From MWDF01 sp964577435 (lineage in GTDB: Bacteria; Bacillota; DTU025; MWDF01): a stretch of DNA of 34,830 bases. Position 1 is the stretch's first letter. Every line of letters starts with the position of its first letter. Positions 7,265 through 15,179 of this stretch are shown here, in pieces. The stretch is from the NCBI GenBank assembly GCA_964577435.1, contig CAZNZD010000011.1, positions 1-34,830 of the forward strand, in the 5' to 3' direction. Position numbers and translations under genes: made by a program. A model generated the notes under the pieces. The model was not told the origin of the DNA and ran no database searches. It saw nothing but the letters and a program-made list of their open reading frames with translations.

Positions 7265-8386
7265 ATGAAGTCTTCTAACAATGTAGGCATATCGATAAGC
7301 TCAGTTTTTAAGGGCTGGGGCAAGGTTCAGGCGCTAAAGGGCGTCTCCCTTGAGATACCGGCCGGTAGCTTCACTACGCTTCTGGGCCCCTCCGGATGCG
7401 GCAAGACCACTCTGCTAAGGTGCATCGCAGGACTGGAGGAGCCGGAGAAGGGCGACATACGAATAGGCGGCAAGCTGGTCTTCGGGAATCACGGAGCAGT
7501 ATGCTTGCCTCCTAAGGCTAGGGATCTGGGCATGGTGTTCCAATCCTATGCCCTTTGGCCCCACATGACGGTGAAGGAGAACATCGCCTTCGGACTAAGA
7601 ATCAAGAAGATGAGCGCCCCTCAGATTAACCAGAGGGTGGAGGAAGTCCTCCATATAGTGGGCCTTACAGGCTACGACGGAAGGTATCCTTCGGAGCTAT
7701 CCGGAGGGCAGCAGCAGAGGGTGTCCCTTGCCAGGATGCTTGCAACAAGGCCTTCTGTGCTCCTTATGGACGAACCGCTCTCCAACCTGGATGCGAAGCT
7801 CAGAAACAGCCTGAGGGTCGAGCTTAAGAGGCTTCATACGGACACGGGCCTTACTGTGGTCTATGTCACGCACGACCAGATTGAGGCGATGAGCCTGTCC
7901 ACCGACGTTGCAGTGATGAGCCACGGAGAGATTATGGACTTCGGACCTCCTGAAAGGGTATATGGGGATCCGGCAAACCTGTTCGTATCGGACTTCATGG
8001 GCAATCCGCACATGAACCAGCTTAAGGCTGGCATCGTGCAGGAGGCGGGGAGTACGTACGCCCTGCTCGGGGATGGGTCTGTCAAGATCGGTGTGCCTCA
8101 CATGAAGCAGGTCCCTTCGCATGAGGTGATGGTGGGATTCAGGCCTGAGGACATCGAAGTAACGCAGAGACCTGCAGATGGAGCAGTGAAGGCAAGGGTA
8201 TATGCTGTGCTTACGACCGGGGCGGACATTATGCTGAGGCTTGAGACCGGAGGCTGCCAGATAACGGCTAGGTGCGGCAAAGGCGCCGGGATAGGGATGG
8301 ATGATACTATCTACTTCAGGATAGATCCTTCGACGATAAACGTTTTCGATTCCGTCACCGGAAGGAGTCTGACCATAAATGATTAG
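7265..8386 (+). CDS. FbpC-type ABC transporter ATP-binding protein
   Basis: A 373-residue ATPase that powers the importer encoded by the two preceding genes. Walker A GPSGCGKTT, Q-loop (GMVFQSYALWPHM), signature LSGGQQQR, Walker B VLLMDEPLSNLD and the switch histidine in VTHDQ are all intact. The C-terminal part from about residue 245 is a regulatory TOBE-like domain, as in MalK/PotA/FbpC proteins. The ATG at 7265 follows TAGGAGGAG, which overlaps the permease stop. The last codons overlap the start of the GntR gene by 8 bases, indicating translational coupling. The ligand is set by the binding protein and is not known. Confidence 0.92.
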   Translation: MKSSNNVGISISSVFKGWGKVQALKGVSLEIPAGSFTTLLGPSGCGKTTLLRCIAGLEEPEKGDIRIGGKLVFGNHGAVCLPPKARDLGMVFQSYALWPHMTVKENIAFGLRIKKMSAPQINQRVEEVLHIVGLTGYDGRYPSELSGGQQQRVSLARMLATRPSVLLMDEPLSNLDAKLRNSLRVELKRLHTDTGLTVVYVTHDQIEAMSLSTDVAVMSHGEIMDFGPPERVYGDPANLFVSDFMGNPHMNQLKAGIVQEAGSTYALLGDGSVKIGVPHMKQVPSHEVMVGFRPEDIEVTQRPADGAVKARVYAVLTTGADIMLRLETGGCQITARCGKGAGIGMDDTIYFRIDPSTINVFDSVTGRSLTIND

Positions 8387-9134
8387 AGACGCTTCGGCAC
8401 CTCTCTATCTCAAGCTGAAGGAGATTCTACGAGAGAAGATTGACGATGGGGAGTGGAAGCCGCACAGCGCGATTCCGTCCATAAGGGAGCTTTGCTCCAT
8501 GTACGGCATCAGCACCACAACGGCTAAGCAGGCCGTACAGGAGCTGACGCATGAAGGCCTCGTTTATTCGGTGCAGGGGAAGGGCACATTCGTCGCGGCC
8601 CCCCAGTTCTCCTCCGGAAGGGTGGAGTTTACCGAAATCGGAGCCGACGTGATGCTCAACGCGCGGATGAAGGCCATCGGAGTAAGGTACTCGTGCAAGC
8701 TTCTGGCCTTGGCCACGATACAGGCTACAAGGCACCTGGCTGATGTATTGGCAGTCCCGATGGGCACTGACCTTCTTAGGATTACCAGGTTCAAGGGGGC
8801 CGATGACGAGCCGATGCTGGTCGAGTACGTCTACACCGAAGCGGCAAGGTTCGGGAAGATAGGCGAGGCTGACCTTACGCGCCCCATGTTCGAGATATTC
8901 AAGGGCACTTACGGGATACAGCTCAAGAAGAGCATGGAGAAGCTCACACCCGTCTTCCTTGAGTCGGCGGATGCTGAGCTTTTGGGCCAGAAGCCGGGAG
9001 CTTTGGCGCTACTTAATGAGAGGACATCGCTAAGCGACAGCGTCGAACCAGTCATCTACGCCCGCTCTTTCATAAGGGGCGATAAATGTAAGATGTATGT
9101 CGACCTAACCCAGCTGAGGACCTTGAACAAGTAG
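8379..9134 (+). CDS. GntR-family regulator, HutC/UTRA subfamily
   Basis: A 251-residue GntR regulator. The N-terminal winged helix is typical: APLYLKLKEILREKI, then SIRELCSMYGISTTTAKQAV and a wing with VQGKGTFVA. The C-terminal part (about residues 75-251) is a UTRA effector-binding domain, found in regulators such as HutC, FarR and PhnF that sense amino-acid derivatives, acyl groups, sugar phosphates or phosphonates. It overlaps the ATPase gene by 8 bases and precedes the permuted mutase by 39 bases. It probably controls its own operon, and the inverted repeat TGTGTAT-TAAC-ATACACA at 4134-4151 is a reasonable operator candidate. The effector is probably the transported substrate or its product. 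Confidence 0.9.
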   Translation: MIRDASAPLYLKLKEILREKIDDGEWKPHSAIPSIRELCSMYGISTTTAKQAVQELTHEGLVYSVQGKGTFVAAPQFSSGRVEFTEIGADVMLNARMKAIGVRYSCKLLALATIQATRHLADVLAVPMGTDLLRITRFKGADDEPMLVEYVYTEAARFGKIGEADLTRPMFEIFKGTYGIQLKKSMEKLTPVFLESADAELLGQKPGALALLNERTSLSDSVEPVIYARSFIRGDKCKMYVDLTQLRTLNK

Positions 9135-9173
9135 GGCGGGGCGATAGCCGAAGCCATTGAGGAGGACGCTGCC

Positions 9174-10739
9174 TTGATAGAGATCAAACGCCTATCGCAG
9201 GCATTGAAGGCAAGATACGATTCGGGGGATAAGGACTATTGGATGCCCCCTCTCGTAAAATATGAGGATGGGAGCTACGCAGGCGAGGTGAAAGACGCAG
9301 ACGCACTGCTGTTCTGCCTTAGAAGGGGTGACAGGCAGGCACAGATAGTGGAAGCCATCACTGACCGCGACTTCAGCCAGTTTACGACAAGGCCGCTTAG
9401 CGCCCTTTCCTTCGTATCCCTGGTGCAGTACCAGCAGAAATTCGCCCACCTGAAGTCGCTCTTCCCTACGATCAGGCCCAAGGACACCTTGGGCGAAGTA
9501 GTCTCAAGAAACGGCCTTAAGCAGCTTAGGATTGCCGAATCGGAGAAGTTCTCTCATGTGACCTACTTCTTCAACGGAAGGAACACCCAGGCTTTCGAAG
9601 GCGAGGAGCGCATAGTAGAGAAAAGCCCCAGATCGAGCGATTTCGCGGATAATCCGGGCACAAGGACATGGAGCGTCGCTCAGAGGGCATCTGCTGCGAT
9701 GGATCAGGGAAAGCATGACTTCATACTGGTGAACCTCGCCGCCGGCGACATAATCGGTCATATGGACGATTGGGAGCTTAACGTAAGGTGCGCCGAGGAA
9801 GTTGATAAGGCCCTCGGCTTGATTTGCGAGGGGGCCTTAGCGAACGGATATGCTGTCGTCGTGACAGCCGACCACGGCCTTCTCGAGGTAAGCAGGCACG
9901 AGGACGGAACCCCTAGCCTAGAGCATACGCTTTCGAAGGTCCTGTTCAGCGTCTACGGCGTTGAAGCCAAGCTGTCTACTGACACTGGTGAGCGCGAGTG
10001 CACGCTCGCCGACGTAGCGCCTACAGTGCTCAGGATAATGGGACTGGAGAAGCCCTCCGACATGACTGGAAAAAGCCTCTTGGAAGTGCCTGCTGATCCT
10101 CATAGATGCATACTTGTCGTGATGGACGGATGGGGGCTTGGAAAGGACGATCCCAAGCTGAACCCGATTATTGCGGCGAAGACGCCCTGGTATGACAGGA
10201 TGACCTCTTCCGGCAGCTTCATTGCCCTTACAGCATCAGGCCTGAGTGTAGGCTTACCTGAGGGCAGGTCCGGCAACTCGGAGACAGGTCATCTTACCCT
10301 AGGCTGTGGAAGGGTCATCCCACAGGATGAGCTCAGGATATCTACTGCCATGAGAAACGGCGGTATGGAAAGCAACCAGGAGCTGGAGCAGATTGTAAGG
10401 CGGCTCATAGCTGACGGAACTACGGCACATGTAGTGCTTATGCTCTCCGATAAAAGCTCACATGGAAACATGAGTGAAGGCGTGGTCATAGTAAAGCAAC
10501 TGGAAAGCAAGGGTATCCAGGGTATAAGGATACACTTGGTCCTCGACGGCAGGAGCACTCCGGTCCACGGCGCTCCGGCACTTCTAGAGACGCTTCAGAG
10601 GATGCTGGGGTCAGACAGCACTGCGGTTGTCGCAAGTGCGGTAGGAAGAGGTTATATGCTGGACAGAAGCGGCAATTACAACGATACCACGAAGAGAGCT
10701 TACGATGGCATGGTGCTGGGAGTTGGGGACAGGTATTAA
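9174..10739 (+). CDS. circularly permuted cofactor-independent phosphoglycerate mutase-like enzyme
   Basis: A 521-residue metalloenzyme of the alkaline phosphatase superfamily. Residues 1-303 match the C-terminal part of iPGM (equivalent to about residue 218 to the end), with RRGDR, GLKQLRIAESEKFSHVTYFF, GDIIGH, TADHG, EHT and MTGKSL. After a short linker, residues 311-521 match the iPGM N-terminal part, with VVMDGWGLG, GLPEGRSGNSETGHLTLGCG, LSDKSSH, LDGRS and GRGYMLDR. Relative to Bacillus iPGM the metal ligands are kept (D192, H196, D233, H234, H251, D318, nucleophile S369), as are substrate residues R51, R54, K125, H430, R460, R492 and R498. The D154 equivalent is Ser461. It starts at TTG 9174, eight bases after AGGAGG. 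Canonical activity interconverts 2- and 3-phosphoglycerate. The transporter context leaves room for a related phospho-acid substrate. Confidence 0.9.
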   Translation: MIEIKRLSQALKARYDSGDKDYWMPPLVKYEDGSYAGEVKDADALLFCLRRGDRQAQIVEAITDRDFSQFTTRPLSALSFVSLVQYQQKFAHLKSLFPTIRPKDTLGEVVSRNGLKQLRIAESEKFSHVTYFFNGRNTQAFEGEERIVEKSPRSSDFADNPGTRTWSVAQRASAAMDQGKHDFILVNLAAGDIIGHMDDWELNVRCAEEVDKALGLICEGALANGYAVVVTADHGLLEVSRHEDGTPSLEHTLSKVLFSVYGVEAKLSTDTGERECTLADVAPTVLRIMGLEKPSDMTGKSLLEVPADPHRCILVVMDGWGLGKDDPKLNPIIAAKTPWYDRMTSSGSFIALTASGLSVGLPEGRSGNSETGHLTLGCGRVIPQDELRISTAMRNGGMESNQELEQIVRRLIADGTTAHVVLMLSDKSSHGNMSEGVVIVKQLESKGIQGIRIHLVLDGRSTPVHGAPALLETLQRMLGSDSTAVVASAVGRGYMLDRSGNYNDTTKRAYDGMVLGVGDRY

Positions 10740-10784
10740 ACCTTGTTCTGATTAGTTGAGTAGTTTGCCATATCGATGAAGCTG

Positions 10785-10837
10785 AAGAGGCTGTCATACA
10801 CCAGGCCCTTGGAGCCGGTTGCGTGGCAGCCTCTTTT
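10785..10837. terminator. bidirectional terminator-like hairpin between convergent genes
   Basis: AAGAGGCTG (10785-10793) pairs with CAGCCTCTT (10827-10835). The loop is long (33 bases) and a T-run follows on the plus strand. It lies between the mutase stop and the cinA stop and could serve both. Confidence 0.5.
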
Positions 10838-10849
10838 ATCGGCGGCACA

Positions 10850-12061
10850 CTATTTTAGAAATCTCCTTACCATGTCGAATGCCCTATTCGCAGCAAGCGT
10901 ATTCACATATTCCTGGTCTCTGCCTGGCGGGTAGTTGTAGCTTTCCACATCGTCCTTCTCGCCGGAGGAGACCGAGTAATAGATGGCGCCGCCGTTTTTG
11001 ATGATCCCAACCCCGAGGTCCGCCCCGGAGAACGATGCGACAGCCCTGGCCAGCGCCGTAGCCTTCTGCCCCAGGGTATCATTGGCGTGATTTGCCGCAT
11101 CCTCGCCCTCAAGCATCTTCTCCATTCCGTCTATGCTGCAGGACGACATGCTTAGCTTGAGCGTCCCCGGTTTCACGGTTGCCTCGAACAGCCTCTCCGC
11201 GGCTATGCCGCCGGTGCAGATCTCTGCAAACGCGACCGTCTTATCCTTCTCCTCCAGAAGCTGGGCAATGTGCTGCTCGAGGGAATCGATGTCCACTCCG
11301 TAGACATGATCTCCCAGCCTTCGCCTGATCTCCTCTATGACGGGCGCCATAAGCTCCTTCGCCTCGTGCTCGTCGCGCGCCTTTGCTGTGACCCTAAGTA
11401 TGCATTCCCCCGACTTCGCATAGGGGGCGACTGTAGGATTGGTCATGGATTCCATTATGTCCAGCACCCTCGTCTCCATCGCAGACTCCCCGATGCCTAT
11501 CACCCTCAGCACACTGGAGAACAGGATGTACTCGGAGTACTTCCTTAGATACGGGGCGACCAGGTTGTCGAACATGGGCTTCATCTCGCGGGGAGGGCCC
11601 GGCATCATTATTGCCACCTTGCCGTCGTCTCCTTCGATTATGCAGCCCGGGGCGGTTCCCTGCGGGTTATCGAGGATAATCGCACCTTCCGGCATCATGG
11701 CCTGCTTCCTGTTGTTCTCGGTCATCTCGCGCCCTAGCCTGGTGAAGAAGGACGTGAGCTCAACCAGGCACTTCTCGTCCATTACGAGCTTCCTGCCGAA
11801 GCTTCTTGCCACCGTCTCCTTGGTCAGGTCGTCGTACGTGGGGCCGAGCCCTCCCGTCGTTATTATTATGTCGGCGCGGCCCTTGGCTATCTGAAGCGCG
11901 CTTTCAAGCCTTGCGGGGTTGTCGCCAACGACCGTCTGGTAATAGACGTCTATGCCTAACCTGGCGAGCCCTTTTGCTATGTACTGCGCATTGGTGTTCA
12001 CTATGTCCCCAAGCAGGATCTCGGTTCCCACGCACAGTATCTCGCACGATGCCTTCCTCAA
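10850..12061 (-). CDS. cinA: CinA-like protein with degenerate C-terminal deamidase domain
   Basis: A 403-residue CinA-family protein. Residues 1-250 form the MoaB/COG1058 domain and its linker: EILCVGTEILLGDIVNTNA at the start, TTGGLGPTYDDLT (about 68-80) and MMPGPPREM (about 152-160). This domain hydrolyses ADP-ribose or related pyrophosphates in characterised members. Residues about 255-403 correspond to the PncC nicotinamide-mononucleotide deamidase domain. Its catalytic motif, normally ESCTGG, reads EICTGG (Ile281), and the later TGIAGP region reads IIKNGG. Deamidase activity is therefore doubtful. The start is TTG at 12061, eight bases after GGGAG. It stands alone, convergent with the mutase gene and 63 bases after the HpcH-type aldolase gene on the same strand, with which it may be co-transcribed. 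Confidence 0.88.
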   Translation of the reverse strand: MRKASCEILCVGTEILLGDIVNTNAQYIAKGLARLGIDVYYQTVVGDNPARLESALQIAKGRADIIITTGGLGPTYDDLTKETVARSFGRKLVMDEKCLVELTSFFTRLGREMTENNRKQAMMPEGAIILDNPQGTAPGCIIEGDDGKVAIMMPGPPREMKPMFDNLVAPYLRKYSEYILFSSVLRVIGIGESAMETRVLDIMESMTNPTVAPYAKSGECILRVTAKARDEHEAKELMAPVIEEIRRRLGDHVYGVDIDSLEQHIAQLLEEKDKTVAFAEICTGGIAAERLFEATVKPGTLKLSMSSCSIDGMEKMLEGEDAANHANDTLGQKATALARAVASFSGADLGVGIIKNGGAIYYSVSSGEKDDVESYNYPPGRDQEYVNTLAANRAFDMVRRFLK

Positions 12062-12124
12062 TGTAACAACTCCCTGCAGTGAAGCCTAATTTGCATCAAG
12101 TCCCCGTTATTCCGCTATAGCCAC

Positions 12125-12925
12125 TTAATCCTTGACGATGTCTTTTACCGCACCTATGGCCCTTCTCAAGGCCGGCATAAGGAAGAACTTGTCGCCTCCG
12201 AGCATGACCATCCTCGCGCCCAACCCTATCCACCTTGATGCCTCGCGCCTGATGTCGGAGGGTTCGAAGTCGAAGACGTTGCAGGCAAGCGTAACCCCGT
12301 GCTTTCCGGCAGTTCCCGCCATCTCCTCGATCTTGGATATGACGAGCGGATGCTTGGTCTGTCCTCCCACGCCGAGCGAGACGGAGAGGTCGAAAGGCCC
12401 GATCATGACCGCATCCACTCCCTCGACCTTCACGATATCCTCGAAGTTCTCGGCGCCCTGCCTTCCTTCTACAAGAAGGCACAGAAGGACATCCTCGTTG
12501 GCCTTACTCGCATATGATCCCCAGTCCAGCGGCATATGCCCCGCCGCCCTTATAGTCGGGCAGGCGCCTCTTGACCCGATGGGCGCATACCTTGCGGCGC
12601 TGGCTGCCTTACGCGCCTCATCAGGGGTCGAGACTCCGGGGATGACTATGCCCTCGGCGCCCATGTCAAGCACCTTAAGGATAAGCGACTCTGAGTTCTC
12701 CATGACGCGTACGACTGGCGATATGCCGAAGGCGTCCGCCGCCCTGATCATGCCCGGCACCGAATCAAGGCCGAAGTGGCTGTGCTCCATGTCGATTACC
12801 GCAAAGTCGAAGCCCGCCGAGCCGATCATCTCGACAGCCTCCGGGCTGTCCATCTGAGCCCAGCTTCCGAAGGCGACATTGCCTGAGCTGAGCACTTCCT
12901 TGAGCGTGGGCTTTGAAGAAATCAT
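12125..12925 (-). CDS. HpcH/HpaI-family class II aldolase
   Basis: A 266-residue metal-dependent aldolase of the HpcH/HpaI (2-keto-3-deoxy acid aldolase, 2-dehydro-3-deoxyglucarate aldolase) family, which splits 2-keto-4-hydroxy acids to pyruvate and an aldehyde. Catalytic features are present: the base H48 in IDMEHSHFG, R73 in PVVRV, metal ligands E153 (LLVEGR) and D179 (IGPFDL), and the GSRGA loop near 117-121. The ATG at 12925 follows GGGAGG. It is divergent from the RpiR regulator and the TctCAB/PEP-mutase operon, which suggests shared regulation and a role in the same pathway. The specific substrate cannot be assigned. Some family members act as lyases on malate-type acids. Confidence 0.85.
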   Translation of the reverse strand: MISSKPTLKEVLSSGNVAFGSWAQMDSPEAVEMIGSAGFDFAVIDMEHSHFGLDSVPGMIRAADAFGISPVVRVMENSESLILKVLDMGAEGIVIPGVSTPDEARKAASAARYAPIGSRGACPTIRAAGHMPLDWGSYASKANEDVLLCLLVEGRQGAENFEDIVKVEGVDAVMIGPFDLSVSLGVGGQTKHPLVISKIEEMAGTAGKHGVTLACNVFDFEPSDIRREASRWIGLGARMVMLGGDKFFLMPALRRAIGAVKDIVKD

Positions 12926-13141
12926 GTCGAAACCTCCCGGGGAAAGTCCTTGACGCGTCTGTTCTCGCTAATTGGAATCATCAGACCTTTGCCGCCTTTT
13001 TGCAACCATAGGCTTCATATGGAAGAATCTGTTTAGGGTGGCGAAGGAATGGAGGCCAGTTCATAGAATTTGTCTCTGTAGAAAATATCCTTCGATAGTA
13101 TATGATATTGGCATAAATCCTTCACGTAACGAGGTGTTGGA

Positions 13142-13990
13142 ATGGAAAATATTCAGTCCTCGGGATTGATAATGAAGGAGTACCCCAACCTTAGGCCCAT
13201 CGGCCGCAAGCTCGCGGATTACATCATAGAAAACGAAAAGGATGTAATCCACTTGTCGATTACCGAGCTTGCCGAAAGGGCGGGCGTCAGCGAGACCACG
13301 GTCATAAGGTTCTGCAGGCAGCTGGGCTTTGAAGGTTACCAGGACTTCAAGATAAGGACCGCACAGGGAATCGTCCCTCAGCTCAGCAACATCCATGAAG
13401 ACCTGGATGAGGAAGACACCCCGCGCGCCGTCATGAAGAAAGTCTTCGAGGCCAACATGGGCGCTATCCAGGCTACGCTGGGTATCGTTGATTCGGACGC
13501 ATTCGAGAAGGCGGCGCAGGCCCTCTTCAAGGCATCCAGGATTGTCTTCTGCGGCGAAGGCGGATCTGGCATTGTCGCTCTTGATGCGGAGCACAAGTTC
13601 ATAAGGTTGGGCATACCGACTTACGCCAACGTCGACCCGTACATGAGGCTTGCCAACGCCACCCTGATGAAGACGAATGAGGTGCTGATAGGCATATCCC
13701 ACAGCGGCAGCACGAAGAGCACTGTGGAGGCCCTGGGCCTTGCGCAGAAGCGGGGGGCTACCACTATTTGCATCACCCAGTATCAGAAGTCCCCCATCAC
13801 GAAAGTATCAGACATCATCCTGCAGGTGTTCTCCAAGGAAGTGGAGTACAGAAGCGAGGCCATGGGCTCCAGGATAGCCCAGCTCTGCCTCCTTGATAGC
13901 CTCTATGTGGAGGTGGCGAAGAGGCTGAAGGATAAATCCTGGAATTCTATCAAACGTGTCAGGGAGGCGCAGGTAAGCCTAAGGTACTAG
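13142..13990 (+). CDS. RpiR/MurR-family regulator with SIS domain
   Basis: A 282-residue regulator. The N-terminal helix-turn-helix is ITELAERAGVSETTVIRFCR (about 40-59), followed by GFEGYQDFK, a hallmark of RpiR proteins. The C-terminal half (about 120-260) is a SIS phosphosugar-binding domain with IVFCGEGGSGIVALDAEHK and GISHSGSTKSTVEAL. SIS domains bind sugar phosphates or amino-sugar phosphates, so the effector of the neighbouring operon may be a phosphorylated or phosphonate acid. The ATG at 13142 follows an AGGTG site. It is divergent from the HpcH-type aldolase, closed by its own terminator at 14013-14045, and lies upstream of the TctCAB operon, which it probably controls. Confidence 0.88.
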   Translation: MENIQSSGLIMKEYPNLRPIGRKLADYIIENEKDVIHLSITELAERAGVSETTVIRFCRQLGFEGYQDFKIRTAQGIVPQLSNIHEDLDEEDTPRAVMKKVFEANMGAIQATLGIVDSDAFEKAAQALFKASRIVFCGEGGSGIVALDAEHKFIRLGIPTYANVDPYMRLANATLMKTNEVLIGISHSGSTKSTVEALGLAQKRGATTICITQYQKSPITKVSDIILQVFSKEVEYRSEAMGSRIAQLCLLDSLYVEVAKRLKDKSWNSIKRVREAQVSLRY

Positions 13991-14012
13991 AAGAAAGCAA
14001 ATATACAGTTTT

Positions 14013-14045
14013 AGGGGGCACTCGAGGTGCCTCCTCTTCTTTTCT
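14013..14045 (+). terminator. rho-independent terminator after the RpiR gene
   Basis: A stem of about 10 bp (AGGGGGCAC with the complementary GTGCCTCCT arm, one G-U pair) and a short loop, followed by CTTCTTTTCTT. Confidence 0.75.
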
Positions 14046-14145
14046 TAGAACGTAAAGAATATTTTTTTCACAAACATAAAATTAGAGGAGATATTATTCT
14101 GTGATAGAATACAGTAGCAGATTACTACTACAGGAGGGGAAAACA

Positions 14146-15105
14146 GTGATTAGGAAATTGTCTGTTCTCATGCTGTCCTTGACGCTTATGGCGATGCTTG
14201 CGAGCACCGCACTGAGCGCGGTCTACCCCACGCAGCCCATCACCTATCTTATCGCGTTCGCCGCGGGTGGAGAATCCGACATCACGGCCCGTATGCAGCA
14301 GAAGTACCTTGAAAAGGAGCTTGGCGTACCTGTGGTAATGACCTATAAGGTCGGTGGCGGCGGAGCCGTCTGCTGGGCGGATCTGGTCCGTTCGAAGGCC
14401 GACGGTTACATCATCGGCGGCGTGAACGAGCCGCACACCATCCTTCAGCCACTGCAGAGCAACTGCGGCTACGAGACCGAGCAGATCCAGAGGGTTGCGC
14501 TGTTCCAGTATACCCCCTGCGCCCTTATAGTAAGGAAGGACAGCCAGTTCAAGACCCTGCAGGATCTCATCGACTTTGCCAAGAAGTACCCCGGCATGGT
14601 CACTGTCGGCGGAAGTGGCAGCTGGGCCTCCACTCATTTCACCACGATGCTCCTTGAGAAGGCAGCCGGAATAAAGCTGACTTACATACCGTTCGCGGGA
14701 TCCGGCGACACAAAGCCCGCAATCCTCGGAGGACACGTATCGGCAATAGTCGCCCATCCCACTACCGCAGTGTCGATGAGAAACGACATCCGCATACTTG
14801 CTGTGGCGTCTGACATTCGCTCGGCCGTCTTCCCTGAGGTCCCCACGTTCAAGGAACTTGGCTTCCCTACGGTAATCGAGGGGTCATACAGGGGAGTTGC
14901 AGTGCCTCCCGGAACCCCCAAGGAAGTCATAGACAAGCTCGCCGCCGCCTTCAAGAAGGCGAATGAGGATCCGGAGTTCGTGAAGCAGATGACCGAGCTG
15001 GGCTTCGACCTGGTATGGAAGGGCCCCGCGGAGTATGAGAAGTGGATCAAGGAGAGGACCACTTATTATGTAGAGCTCCTTAAGACCCTCGGATACCAGA
15101 AGTAG
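14146..15105 (+). CDS. tctC: TctC-type (Bug family) tripartite tricarboxylate transporter binding protein
   Basis: A periplasmic binding protein of 319 residues, the extracytoplasmic component of a tripartite tricarboxylate transporter. The start is GTG at 14146, six bases after AGGAGGGG; the upstream GTG at 14101 lacks a ribosome site and would add 15 residues. Residues 1-25 are a signal peptide ending STALSA. The mature protein opens with VYPTQPITYLIAFAAGGESDI, the Bug-family motif that wraps the carboxylate, then GGGGAVCW, a second motif KYPGMVTVGGSGSWA, and a conserved VPTFKELGFP near residues 230-240. Bug proteins bind organic acids such as citrate, tartrate or sulfonated and aromatic acids. 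It leads the operon with tctA, tctB, two dehydrogenases and a PEP mutase. Confidence 0.92.
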   Translation: MIRKLSVLMLSLTLMAMLASTALSAVYPTQPITYLIAFAAGGESDITARMQQKYLEKELGVPVVMTYKVGGGGAVCWADLVRSKADGYIIGGVNEPHTILQPLQSNCGYETEQIQRVALFQYTPCALIVRKDSQFKTLQDLIDFAKKYPGMVTVGGSGSWASTHFTTMLLEKAAGIKLTYIPFAGSGDTKPAILGGHVSAIVAHPTTAVSMRNDIRILAVASDIRSAVFPEVPTFKELGFPTVIEGSYRGVAVPPGTPKEVIDKLAAAFKKANEDPEFVKQMTELGFDLVWKGPAEYEKWIKERTTYYVELLKTLGYQK

Positions 15106-15116
15106 CCAACTGAGCG

Positions 15117-15146
15117 GGCCTGCTTTGGAAACGAGGCAGGCCTTTT
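15117..15146 (+). terminator. intercistronic attenuator hairpin between tctC and tctA
   Basis: GGCCTGC (15117-15123) pairs with GCAGGCC (15136-15142) and is followed by TTTTCC. It probably limits read-through so that the soluble binding protein is made in excess of the membrane subunits. Confidence 0.6.
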
Positions 15147-15179
15147 CCTCAACTATCGGGGAGAAGAGAGGGTAATGAA

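Noticed and set aside
9174..10739. Two separate overlapping genes instead of one permuted mutase
   Set aside because: The frame is continuous through the linker, with no stop and no clear internal ribosome site before the second half. Each half alone would lack part of the phosphatase active site.
10740..10849. Possible tRNA or small RNA in the gap between the mutase and cinA
   Set aside because: No cloverleaf or T-loop motif is present; the pairing is explained by a bidirectional terminator.
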